From positions 251 to 10,243 of the forward strand of contig CAJTLD010000090.1 in assembly GCA_910577065.1 (NCBI GenBank): a DNA stretch of 9,993 bases, in the 5' to 3' direction. Shown here piece after piece: positions 1-6,450 of the stretch; positions within the stretch are counted from its first letter, which is position 1, and each line of letters begins with the position of its first letter. This DNA is from an uncultured Lachnospiraceae bacterium. GTDB taxonomy: Bacteria; Bacillota; Clostridia; Lachnospirales; Lachnospiraceae. The notes under the pieces are model-generated. The model worked only from the letters and a program-made list of their open reading frames with translations. It made no database searches and was not told where the DNA came from. The position numbers and the translations under genes are program-made.

Positions 1-57
1 CGCCGCAAATTTTGAGCGATTTGTCAAGTGTTTTTAGCAAAAAAGTGGGTGATTTTT

Positions 58-86
58 TTGAGATAGGGGTCGGAAAGCCTTATAAA
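58..86 (+). promoter_or_regulatory. Sigma-A promoter of the ABC exporter operon
   Basis: TTGAGA (58-63) and TATAAA (81-86) are separated by exactly 17 bases, close to the housekeeping consensus. Transcription would start near 93, leaving a leader of about 45 bases before the ATPase start codon. No inverted or direct repeat that would mark an operator is obvious around it. Its presence argues that the left edge is intergenic rather than coding. Confidence 0.6.
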
Positions 87-136
87 ATCAGGGCTGAAGA
101 TTCCGAGAAGTTATTTATACAGGAAAGGAGGATCTT

Positions 137-829
137 ATGGAAATTTTAAAAACAGAAAATTTAAAAAAATACTACGGAAAAGGAGAAACCTGCGTCAAGG
201 CGCTGGACGGGATTGATTTTAGCGTGCAAAAAGGCGAGTTTGTCTCTATTATCGGTACATCCGGCAGCGGAAAATCTACATTATTAAATATGCTCGGCGG
301 CTTAGACCGTCCGACCTCGGGTACGGTAACCGTGGACGGCAAAGATATTTTTACTTTAAAAGACGAAGCCCTTACGATTTTCCGGCGCAGGAAAATTGGC
401 TTTATCTTTCAAAGCTATAATCTTGTTCCGGTTTTAAATGTATACGAAAATATTGTCCTGCCGATTGAACTCGACGGCAATCAAGTCGACAAACAGTTTG
501 TCGGCCACGTTATGGAAACGCTTGGGATTTCCGGCAAACGGTATGCGCTTCCTTCGCAGCTTTCCGGCGGGCAGCAGCAGAGGGTTGCCATTGCAAGGGC
601 GTTAGCGTCAAAGCCTGTGATTGTGCTGGCGGACGAACCGACCGGCAACCTGGATTCTGTAACGAGCCAGGAGGTTTTGGAGCTGTTAAAGGTGACCGGG
701 GAGCGGTTTGATCAGACGATGGTTATGATTACGCACAACGAGGAAATTGCGCAGATGGCAGACCGCATTGTGCGGATTGAAGACGGCAGAATTGCAAAAT
801 CAGGCAGGGGCGGTGGTTTGTATGCGTAA
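137..829 (+). CDS. ABC transporter ATP-binding protein, MacB/LolD type
   Basis: Cytoplasmic ATPase subunit of an exporter-type ABC system, 230 residues, the normal length for this family. All catalytic motifs are present in order: Walker A GTSGSGKST (residues 40-48), Q-loop glutamine at 92, signature LSGGQ (142-146), Walker B ending in LADEP with D166 and E167, D-loop NLDS (171-174), and the switch histidine H200. The ATG at 137 is set by an AAAGGAGG ribosome binding site at 124-131, five bases upstream. The stop codon lies 8 bp inside the permease gene, so the two are translationally coupled and form one transporter. The MacB/LolD/BceA grouping follows from the motifs and from the FtsX-type partner. 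The substrate cannot be read from the sequence. No partner two-component system lies directly beside the operon inside this window; one could lie upstream of the left edge. Confidence 0.95.
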   Translation: MEILKTENLKKYYGKGETCVKALDGIDFSVQKGEFVSIIGTSGSGKSTLLNMLGGLDRPTSGTVTVDGKDIFTLKDEALTIFRRRKIGFIFQSYNLVPVLNVYENIVLPIELDGNQVDKQFVGHVMETLGISGKRYALPSQLSGGQQQRVAIARALASKPVIVLADEPTGNLDSVTSQEVLELLKVTGERFDQTMVMITHNEEIAQMADRIVRIEDGRIAKSGRGGGLYA

Positions 830-3416
830 GGTAAGAAACAACCAGGCAGTCCGGAGGCTTTCGCAGAAAAGCTTTGCCGCAAACCGGACGCGTAATTTTG
901 TGGCGGCGCTTGCTATTGCGCTGACGGCGGTTTTGTTTACGGCGGTGCTTACCGTGGGGATCGGGATTGTACAGGATACGGAAAAAACGCTTATGCTGCA
1001 GGCGGGCAGCGATCTGCACGGCGTGATTAAGGACGTGACGAAGGAACAGGCCGACCGGTTAAAACGGCATCCGTCTGTCAAAGAGTGCGGACGCGATTTG
1101 CTTGCGGCAAACGGGGTTGCCAATCCGGAATTTTTAAAGCGCCATGTGGAACTGCACTTTGTGGAACCCAATTTATACTCGCACTGGTTTTTTCATATTA
1201 CAGACGGAAGCGCCCCACAGGAGGCGGATGAAATTCTGCTGGATAAAAAAACCATGGAGCTTTTGGGGCTGGAGCCGAAAGCAGGCTGCGAGGTTACGCT
1301 TTTGCTGGAATTGTGCGCAGGGGATCCGCCTGTTTCCAGAACTTTTTTGGTAAGCGGGGTGATGGAGGCTTCCGAGGGGATGAATGTGGGATTTGCCATT
1401 GTATCGTCTGCGTACCTGGAACAATATGCCGGTGAAATAGCGCGAATGGAAGCCGATACCGGCAGCGTGTCGGGAAAACTGAATCTGGATATTTTGTTTG
1501 AGGATGCAGGAAATATCCAGGAACAATTAAACCGGGTGATTACGGACAGCGGGTTTTCGGTGGATCCGTCCGATCCCGATTTTGTGGATTCCAATGCGAA
1601 CTGGGCGTTTTTGTCTGAAAGTACGCAGGATCCGATGACGGCTGCGGGAGTAGCGGCGGCGCTGGCGTTGATTTTGCTGACCGGATATCTGATTATTTAT
1701 AATATTTTCCAGATTTCCGTAATCCGTGAGATCCGTTATTATGGCCTGTTAAAAACCATTGGGACGACGGCGCGCCAGATGAAACGTATCCTGCGCCGCC
1801 AGGCGTTGATTTTGTGCGTGCTCGGTACGCCTGCAGGGCTGATCCTTGGATATTTTGCGGGAAAGGTACTGCTTCCTGTGATTTTATCCGTAGGGTCGCG
1901 TCACGGAAAACAGGATATTCCGGTTGCGCCGCACCCGTGGATTTTTATTGGCGCAGCGCTGTTTACCGTAATTACGGTGCTGCTTTCGGAGTGGAAGCCC
2001 GGCAGGATTGCCGCAAAGGTTTCGCCGCTGGAAGCGCTGCATTATACGGAACAGAATGTAGGCGGCAGGAGAAGAAAAAAATCGACGGACGGCGGAAAAC
2101 CTGTCCGAATGGCGTTTTCCAATCTGGGCAGGAATAAGGGCAGGACGGCGATTGTGATTCTGTCGCTTTCACTGACGGTTGTCCTGATGAACAGTATTTA
2201 TACGGTAACGGGATCGATTGTCCGGGAGAGTTTTCTTTCTAAAATGATATTGTGTGAGAATATAATCGGCAATGCCGGGCTCTGGAATTATAATTATTTT
2301 CCGCTTGACGAAAAAGCGGCGTCGGAAGTAAGCCTTTCGGAGGATTTTATTGCGGCATGTAAGGAACAGGAGGGGTTTTTGGACGGAGGCAGGATTTATA
2401 TGACGCCGAACGGGCCGAATATTCCGGCGCAGACCTGGGAAATCCCGGATTATATTCCAACGAATGAAAAAGGGGAGCCGGGCGAATATACGCCGCAGGG
2501 GTTCGTTGCGTTTAACCGGGATGAAGAAGGGGGCTATTGTACGGAGATGCACGGAATTGAGCGGTTTGTCTTAGAACAGATGACGGTGGTGGAAGGGGAA
2601 ACCGATTTGGAGCGTATCTGGGAGAAGCTATGCAGCGGGAAGTTTTTGATCTACAGTGTGGATGTGGACGACAACAGCCGTGTGATAGAGGAATGTGTAA
2701 AATACCATGCGGGGGATACGGTTACGCTTCGGTATCAGGACGGGACGGTGAAGGAGTACGGGATTATTTCCGTGATAAAAGGGCATACGTTCAGCCTGAC
2801 CAACCGGATAAGCAATACGTTTCCGTTTTACGCTTCGGCAGACGAGTTTTGCGAACATTTTTCGGATGCTTTTCTGATGAGTTTTCTTTTTGACGTCAAG
2901 GAGGGGCGGGAACATGCCATGCAGGCATTTTTGGAGCGGTATACATCTGAAACGGAGCCTGTTATGTCGTTTGAATCCAGGGAGATGTTTGCGAGTATGT
3001 TTGACGGAATGATTGGGATGATTTCGGTTGTGGGGATTGGCCTTGCGGGGATAATCGGCGTGATAGGGGCGTTGAATTTTATGAATGTGATGCTGACGAA
3101 TGTTGCGGTACGCAGGCGTGAGTTTGCGATGATGGAAGCGATTGGGATGACAAAGCGGCAGATGGTGGGGATGCTTTCGGCGGAAGGGATGTATTATGCG
3201 GTTCTTACGGTTGTGTTTTCGGCTGCGGTGTCGGCGTTGTTTTCCGTTGGCGCGATTCGTATGATTGGGGAAGGGATCTGGTTTATGGAATACCGGTTTA
3301 CGCTGCTTCCGGTGTTGATAGCATGTCCGGTTTTGCTGTTGTTCGGGGCTGGAGCGCCACGGGTGGTTTGGGCGTTTCGGAAGAAGGAGAGTTTGGTGGA
3401 GGCGATTCGGGAGTAG
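822..3416 (+). CDS. FtsX-like ABC transporter permease, two FtsX domains
   Basis: Membrane subunit partnering the preceding ATPase, 864 residues. A first membrane helix lies at about 25-50, followed by an extracellular domain (about 51-270). The first FtsX domain has helices near 272-298, 328-355 and 372-390 with the cytoplasmic motif YGLLKTIGTT (307-316), and ends in SPLEALH (401-407). The second half repeats the plan: a helix at 442-463, a large extracellular domain (464-726), then three helices near 730-760, 787-810 and 826-850 with EFAMMEAIGMT as the equivalent coupling motif, ending in ESLVEAIRE. The start is the ATG at 822, inside the ATPase stop (ATGCGTAA overlap). An in-frame ATG at 747 is rejected because it would put 25 unrelated residues, encoded inside the ATPase gene, before the basic N-terminus. 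The family exports lipoproteins, peptides or lipids, or acts as a mechanical transducer; the substrate here is unknown. Confidence 0.93.
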   Translation: MRKVRNNQAVRRLSQKSFAANRTRNFVAALAIALTAVLFTAVLTVGIGIVQDTEKTLMLQAGSDLHGVIKDVTKEQADRLKRHPSVKECGRDLLAANGVANPEFLKRHVELHFVEPNLYSHWFFHITDGSAPQEADEILLDKKTMELLGLEPKAGCEVTLLLELCAGDPPVSRTFLVSGVMEASEGMNVGFAIVSSAYLEQYAGEIARMEADTGSVSGKLNLDILFEDAGNIQEQLNRVITDSGFSVDPSDPDFVDSNANWAFLSESTQDPMTAAGVAAALALILLTGYLIIYNIFQISVIREIRYYGLLKTIGTTARQMKRILRRQALILCVLGTPAGLILGYFAGKVLLPVILSVGSRHGKQDIPVAPHPWIFIGAALFTVITVLLSEWKPGRIAAKVSPLEALHYTEQNVGGRRRKKSTDGGKPVRMAFSNLGRNKGRTAIVILSLSLTVVLMNSIYTVTGSIVRESFLSKMILCENIIGNAGLWNYNYFPLDEKAASEVSLSEDFIAACKEQEGFLDGGRIYMTPNGPNIPAQTWEIPDYIPTNEKGEPGEYTPQGFVAFNRDEEGGYCTEMHGIERFVLEQMTVVEGETDLERIWEKLCSGKFLIYSVDVDDNSRVIEECVKYHAGDTVTLRYQDGTVKEYGIISVIKGHTFSLTNRISNTFPFYASADEFCEHFSDAFLMSFLFDVKEGREHAMQAFLERYTSETEPVMSFESREMFASMFDGMIGMISVVGIGLAGIIGVIGALNFMNVMLTNVAVRRREFAMMEAIGMTKRQMVGMLSAEGMYYAVLTVVFSAAVSALFSVGAIRMIGEGIWFMEYRFTLLPVLIACPVLLLFGAGAPRVVWAFRKKESLVEAIRE

Positions 3417-3771
3417 GAGATTTGAAAGGGGGCTGACTGCGGTTTTGGCAGGCTTTCAGATTGAGGTTTTTGAGTTTTTCGGAGTTTATGGGGATGTTTC
3501 ATTTCTGTATTTTTTAGTATAACTTCCACTAATTAGGAGCACGTTTCGCTTGTTTGAATTTTCATTTGCGTCGTTGGTCTATGCGCCGCTTCGGTCCATC
3601 TGGACGTGCCACTGGCACGTAGCGCCGTCAGTCTATTGTAGTCCGCTACGACTTATTCCTCCGCCGTACAGACAGTATATTAATGATAAGAATTGGGTGG
3701 ATTGATTTGCGGGTGTTTTATAGGTTTAAAGAGATTTTTAATGGAATACGTTTGAAAGTTGTTTTTGGTTC
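3417..3771. other. Gene-free stretch after the permease gene
   Basis: I see no credible gene here in any frame. Its first 120 bases are T-rich on the plus strand, with only a weak CTGC/GCAG stem near 3436-3448, so no convincing terminator follows the permease gene. A self-complementary CTAATTAG sits at 3529-3536. The middle holds the palindrome-rich block listed separately, and the right end runs into the promoter of the XRE gene. Confidence 0.6.
3541..3675. repeat. Palindrome-rich block, candidate interspersed intergenic repeat
   Basis: Three stems follow one another almost without gaps: GTCCA/TGGAC (3594-3598 with 3601-3605), the perfect 7-bp palindrome ACGTGCC/GGCACGT around ACT (3604-3620), and CGTAGCG/CGCTACG (3618-3624 with 3644-3650). 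The arms share two or three bases, so the stems partly compete or stack. The hexamer CGCCGT occurs at 3623-3628 and again at 3662-3667. The block is GC-richer than the sequence on both sides, carries no T-run after its stems and encodes nothing convincing. This combination fits a REP- or MITE-like element better than a terminator. Copy number in the genome is unknown. Confidence 0.45.
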
Positions 3772-3800
3772 TTGACAAAATGTAATGGGTGTATTACATT
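3772..3800 (+). promoter_or_regulatory. Promoter of the XRE regulator and membrane protein operon
   Basis: A perfect -35 box TTGACA (3772-3777) is followed after 17 bases by TACATT (3795-3800), a four-of-six match to the -10 consensus. Transcription would begin near 3807. The spacer and -10 lie inside the first palindromic operator, and the start site lies in the second, so bound repressor would block polymerase directly. Confidence 0.7.
3779..3800. promoter_or_regulatory. Operator 1, AATGTAAT inverted repeat
   Basis: Perfect 8-bp inverted repeat: AATGTAAT (3779-3786), six bases, ATTACATT (3793-3800). Reduced to the core shared with operator 2 it reads ATGTAA-N8-TTACAT (3780-3799). It spans the spacer and the -10 of the TTGACA promoter. 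It is probably bound by the XRE protein encoded directly downstream. Confidence 0.65.
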
Positions 3801-3804
3801 ATAG

Positions 3805-3824
3805 ATGTAACTAATGCATTACAT
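3805..3824. promoter_or_regulatory. Operator 2, second ATGTAA-N8-TTACAT site
   Basis: ATGTAA (3805-3810), eight bases, TTACAT (3819-3824): the same half-sites and the same spacing as operator 1, with centres 25 bp apart. It covers the predicted transcription start and the early leader, just before the ribosome binding site at 3831-3838. The repeated half-site with fixed spacing is strong evidence of a dimeric regulator site. Confidence 0.65.
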
Positions 3825-3830
3825 TTTGGT

Positions 3831-3836
3831 AAGGAG
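3831..3836 (+). promoter_or_regulatory. Ribosome binding site that favours a TTG start
   Basis: AAGGAG is the only strong Shine-Dalgarno sequence before the XRE gene. The ATG at 3839 is only two bases away, too close for normal initiation. The in-frame TTG at 3845 is eight bases away, which is optimal. Confidence 0.55.
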
Positions 3837-3844
3837 AGATGACT

Positions 3845-4057
3845 TTGATATGGAATAGGATTAAGGTATTGCGGGCTGAACGGGATTGGACACAGGCGGA
3901 TTTGGCGGATAAGGTTGGAATTTCACGCCAGGCAGTTATATCAATTGAGAAATATAAATATTCGCCGTCTTTAGAATTGGCGTTTAGGATTGCGGAAGCT
4001 TTTGGTGTGTCTATTGATAAGGTTTTTGAGTATAGGGGGACAAATAATTATGAATGA
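3845..4057 (+). CDS. Small XRE/Cro-C1-type helix-turn-helix repressor
   Basis: Single-domain DNA-binding protein of 70 residues from the TTG at 3845, or 72 from the ATG at 3839; ribosome binding site spacing favours the TTG. Nearly the whole chain is one HTH_3 fold: NRIKVLRAERDWTQADLA gives helices 1-2, VGISRQAVISIEKYKY gives the recognition helix region, and SPSLELAFRIAEAFGVSIDKVFEY gives helices 4-5. There is no sensor or oligomerisation domain. It is followed by a small membrane protein overlapping by 8 bp (ATGAATGA). The two matching palindromes on its own promoter make autorepression likely, which is an inference. Base composition is visibly more AT-rich than the ABC genes, suggesting accessory DNA. 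Confidence 0.93.
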   Translation: MIWNRIKVLRAERDWTQADLADKVGISRQAVISIEKYKYSPSLELAFRIAEAFGVSIDKVFEYRGTNNYE

Positions 4058-4364
4058 GCAGACAATTATTTTGGCGTTTCTTGTGGCAGCGCTTGGTGCA
4101 ACTCTTTGGCTGTATGTTTTAAAGGCTAAGAATCAGGTAAAGTATAAGGGAGATGAACGTTGGCAGCTTATACAATTAAAGGCGAATCATGCCGTGAATA
4201 TTGCGAATGGGGTTTTGGTCGTTTTGATTGTTGTTTTGCCATTTTTTATGGACAGTCAGGCTACATTTACATTCCAGAGGGTGACAAGTTTTGCTTTAAT
4301 TTATATCGGTGTGTGTAATTTATTGGAATTGGCGGCGTTGATCTATTTTGATAAGCAGTTATAG
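4050..4364 (+). CDS. Small three-helix membrane protein, partner of the XRE regulator
   Basis: Predicted integral membrane protein of 104 residues with helices near 5-25, 49-67 and 79-100. A cytoplasmic-type loop between helices 1 and 2 holds KYKGDERWQL and then QLKANHAVN. The start is the ATG at 4050, overlapping the regulator's stop by 8 bp, with AGGGGG at 4034-4039 as ribosome binding site; an in-frame start further upstream at 3990 would lie inside the regulator gene and is rejected. I do not recognise a named family with confidence, though the DER motif between helices recalls small membrane proteins often found beside XRE genes. Coupled expression suggests it modulates the repressor or protects the cell from a membrane-active agent; both are inference. 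Confidence 0.85.
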   Translation: MNEQTIILAFLVAALGATLWLYVLKAKNQVKYKGDERWQLIQLKANHAVNIANGVLVVLIVVLPFFMDSQATFTFQRVTSFALIYIGVCNLLELAALIYFDKQL

Positions 4365-4433
4365 GGGATACTGTGTTTGTAAATGGGTGTATGCTGGAAT
4401 GGCGTTGGAAGGGAAGATTTAATGTGATTTTTA

Positions 4434-4462
4434 TTGTAAAGGCAGTCGGTTTTTTGTATAAT
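4434..4462 (+). promoter_or_regulatory. Promoter of the Rpn-family nuclease gene
   Basis: TTGTAA (4434-4439), 17 bases, then a perfect TATAAT (4457-4462). Transcription would start near 4469, right at a strong GGAAGGAG sequence (4471-4478) that lies far from the nuclease start and instead serves a short upstream reading frame. Confidence 0.65.
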
Positions 4463-4482
4463 TGAAATGTGGAAGGAGCAGG

Positions 4483-4545
4483 ATGTATTATGTCTTGCGC
4501 CATATCTTATGGAATGTTTGCAGTTCTATAAGCATGGGTTTTTAG
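4483..4545 (+). CDS. Possible 20-residue leader peptide upstream of the nuclease
   Basis: GGAAGGAG (4471-4478) is followed four bases later by ATG at 4483 and an open frame of 20 codons ending in TAG at 4543-4545. It begins MYYVLRHILW and contains no run of one regulatory amino acid. A second ATG at 4490 opens a 13-codon frame ending at 4531. The nuclease gene begins 16 bases after the leader stop with its own weaker site. The spacing and strong site suggest translation, but coding potential cannot be judged at this length. It could be a decayed gene start. Confidence 0.25.
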   Translation: MYYVLRHILWNVCSSISMGF

Positions 4546-4561
4546 AAATTGAGGTGTTAAA

Positions 4562-5422
4562 GTGGAGGACGATACAAAACAGGTACAGGAAGTTATGGCA
4601 AAGCGTACCGCGAAAAACAGTGTATTTCTTGACCTTTTTCAGGATAAGAGTTATCTGTTAAAGTTGTACAAAACGCTTCACCCGGAGGACGCCACGGCAA
4701 CGGAGGATTCTCTTACAGATGTGACGATTACAAATGTATTGACTGATAATCTGTATAATGATTTAGGCTTTATTGCTAATAATAGGCTGATGATACTTGT
4801 GGAAGCACAATCTACATGGACAGTGAATATTTTAGTAAGGGTTCTGTTGTATTTGGCGCAAAGCTATCATGAATATTTTCAGCGTACCTGTCAAGATTAT
4901 TATAAAAGCAAAAAAGTTAAAATACCGAAGCCTGAGCTTTATGTGATTTTCACAGGAAATAAGGGGAGGAAACCCGATATAATTTCTTTGTCTAAAGAAT
5001 TTTTTGAGGGTGTGGATATAGATATTGAGGTCAAAGCCAAAGTTATCTATGAAAGCGATACGGATGATATCATTAATCAGTACATCATTTTCTGCAAAGT
5101 TTTTAACGAACAGACAAAACAGCATGGAATGACACAAAAATCGGTTACGGAAACGATTCGCATGTGCAAGGACAGGAATGTTTTAAGGGAATATTTAGTT
5201 GGGAGAGAAAAGGAGGTTGTGACGATTATGATGAGTTTGTTTGATGAAGAACAGATCATGAAATCGTTTATCAGAAGCGAAAGGCATGATGCAGACAGGG
5301 AAACAGCAGAAAGAATGATAAGGAAAGGCAAAATGTCACTGGAAGAAATTGCAGACTATGTTCCGTCAGTATCTCTTGAAGAATTAAAAGAACTTGAATC
5401 CGAGGTTATGCAGTTAGCGTGA
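4562..5422 (+). CDS. Rpn family recombination-promoting nuclease / PD-(D/E)XK nuclease family transposase
   Basis: 286 residues, near the usual length of this large Clostridia family. The N-terminus MAKRTAKNSVFLDLFQDKSY leads into the nuclease core: D67 in NDLGF, then E81-A-Q83 in LVEAQSTWT match the D...ExQ active site of PD-(D/E)XK enzymes. The strand ELYVIFTG (125-132) and the helical region to about 235 complete the fold. The C-terminal tail (about 240-286) is charged and helical, ending in EVMQLA. The start is GTG at 4562 with GAGGTG (4551-4556) five bases upstream and an in-frame stop at 4550; ATG at 4595 is an alternative. Rpn proteins cut DNA and promote RecA-independent recombination, and these genes vary greatly between strains. 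No flanking insertion-sequence ends are visible, so mobility is not shown. Confidence 0.9.
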   Translation: MEDDTKQVQEVMAKRTAKNSVFLDLFQDKSYLLKLYKTLHPEDATATEDSLTDVTITNVLTDNLYNDLGFIANNRLMILVEAQSTWTVNILVRVLLYLAQSYHEYFQRTCQDYYKSKKVKIPKPELYVIFTGNKGRKPDIISLSKEFFEGVDIDIEVKAKVIYESDTDDIINQYIIFCKVFNEQTKQHGMTQKSVTETIRMCKDRNVLREYLVGREKEVVTIMMSLFDEEQIMKSFIRSERHDADRETAERMIRKGKMSLEEIADYVPSVSLEELKELESEVMQLA

Positions 5423-5455
5423 ATGGCAAAATAATTTAATATCAAAAAACAGCTT

Positions 5456-5499
5456 AAAGGCGTATGGAGCGGTGAATCACAAACCATGCGCCTTTTTTT
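5456..5499 (+). terminator. Rho-independent terminator after the nuclease gene
   Basis: AAAGGCGTATGG (5456-5467) pairs with CCATGCGCCTTT (5484-5495), one pair being a G-U wobble, around a 16-base loop. The 3' arm runs directly into seven Ts (5493-5499). It lies 34 bases after the nuclease stop and separates this gene from the two-component operon. Confidence 0.85.
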
Positions 5500-5705
5500 G
5501 CGCCAAAAGGAGGAACAGGCGGCAGCATTCAGAGCACTGCCACAGGACAGACATTGTCCTGTTTACAACATTCGTGCCGTTTGTATCATAGATGTGAAAG
5601 GGGGCTGTTTTGGATCCGTATGGCCTTCCCCTATGCGAAAGCCTCCTTCCGGAGGGGCAATGCCGGAAGCGTTTCCCAAGACAACGGTTTGCCGTGGTCT
5701 GACAC
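5500..5705. other. Gene-free stretch with three hairpins, candidate conserved intergenic element
   Basis: No credible gene lies here; open frames in both directions lack ribosome binding sites and overlap the terminator. Three stems are visible: GGCAG/CTGCC (5521-5525 with 5537-5541), ACAGGACA/TGTCCTGT (5542-5549 with 5555-5562) stacked directly on the first, and CTTCCGG/CCGGAAG (5646-5652 with 5663-5669). AAGGAGG (5507-5513) is complementary to CCTCCTT (5642-5648). None is followed by a T-run. It could be an interspersed repeat, a structured RNA or remnant DNA. No known riboswitch class is recognised. Confidence 0.3.
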
Positions 5706-5734
5706 TTGTGGTATGCAGTATAAAATGGTATGAT
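5706..5734 (+). promoter_or_regulatory. Extended -10 promoter of the two-component operon
   Basis: TGGTATGAT (5726-5734) is an extended -10 (TG, one base, TATGAT), with a poor -35 TTGTGG (5706-5711) 17 bases upstream. Transcription would start near 5741, about 30 bases before the regulator ATG. An alternative TATAAA at 5719-5724 has only a 14-base spacer to CTGACA (5699-5704). Confidence 0.4.
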
Positions 5735-5769
5735 TGCAATACAAATCAATAGAACGGAAAGGAGCAGGC

Positions 5770-6450
5770 ATGAGAATTTTAATCGCAGAAGACGAATCCG
5801 ATTTAAACGGTATTATCACCCAAAAACTGAAATCCGACGGTTACAGCGTAGACAGCTGTTTTGACGGCGAAGAGGCGATGGACATTTTATCCTATACGGA
5901 TTATGACGCCGTGATCCTGGATATTATGATGCCAAAAGCAGACGGATACGCCGTTCTTCAATCTTTACGCGCCCGCGGGAAAACTACGCCGGTTCTGTTT
6001 CTGACGGCAAGGGATTCCGTGTCGGACCGCGTTAGGGGCTTAGACAGCGGCGCAAACGATTATCTGGTCAAGCCGTTTTCTTTTGAGGAACTTTCCGCCC
6101 GTCTTCGGGCCATGCTGCGCGCCTCATTCGGGCATGCGGCAAATGTGCTGTCTTTGGCGGATCTAACGCTGGACTGTGCTTCCCATGTCGTCCGGCGCGG
6201 GCAGGATGAGATTGCTTTGTCCCGCAAGGAATATGAATTGCTGGAATATCTGATGCATAATCAGGGAATTGTGCTTTCAAGGGAGAAAATCGAGGATCAT
6301 ATCTGGAATTTTGACTACGAAGGAGGCACGAATGTGGTGGACGTTTACATCAGCTACCTGCGGAAAAAAATTGACGGAGGCGCCAGGCAGAAGCTGATTC
6401 ATACTGTCCGCGGAAAAGGCTATGTGATGCGGGAGGCAGATGGGACATGA
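5770..6450 (+). CDS. OmpR/PhoB-family response regulator
   Basis: 226 residues. The receiver domain (1-115) has the acidic pair E7-D8, phospho-acceptor D51 in VILDIMMP, T79 in LFLTA and K101 in LVKPF, all intact. The winged-helix effector domain (about 125-222) shows LSRKEYELLEYLMHNQG, the recognition helix TNVVDVYISYLRKKID and the C-terminal hairpin TVRGKGYVM. The start is ATG at 5770 with AAGGAG (5759-5764) five bases upstream; an in-frame TTG at 5734 would overlap the predicted -10 and is rejected. The stop overlaps the kinase start by 4 bp (ATGA), so the pair is co-translated. Its likely targets include the PepSY promoter at 7884-7915, whose 11-bp direct repeat suits this subfamily's head-to-tail dimers. 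It may also regulate its own promoter, though no repeat is seen there. Confidence 0.96.
   Translation: MRILIAEDESDLNGIITQKLKSDGYSVDSCFDGEEAMDILSYTDYDAVILDIMMPKADGYAVLQSLRARGKTTPVLFLTARDSVSDRVRGLDSGANDYLVKPFSFEELSARLRAMLRASFGHAANVLSLADLTLDCASHVVRRGQDEIALSRKEYELLEYLMHNQGIVLSREKIEDHIWNFDYEGGTNVVDVYISYLRKKIDGGARQKLIHTVRGKGYVMREADGT

Noticed and set aside
3..149. Open frame from the left edge ending 13 bases inside the ATPase gene
   Set aside because: It covers a good promoter (58-86) and the ribosome binding site of the ATPase, and no family was recognised. A gene tail from outside the window cannot be fully excluded.
3604..3620. Perfect palindrome considered as terminator of the permease gene
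   Set aside because: The stem is nearly 190 bases from the stop codon, has only a three-base loop and is not followed by a T-run.
4467..4661. 64-codon frame across the nuclease start
   Set aside because: Its second half is a shifted reading of the nuclease gene, and the ATG precedes the ribosome binding site at 4471-4478 rather than following it.
5486..5752. 88-codon plus-strand frame between the nuclease and the response regulator
   Set aside because: Its ATG lies inside the terminator stem, there is no ribosome binding site, and it runs through the regulator promoter. It is better read as noncoding.
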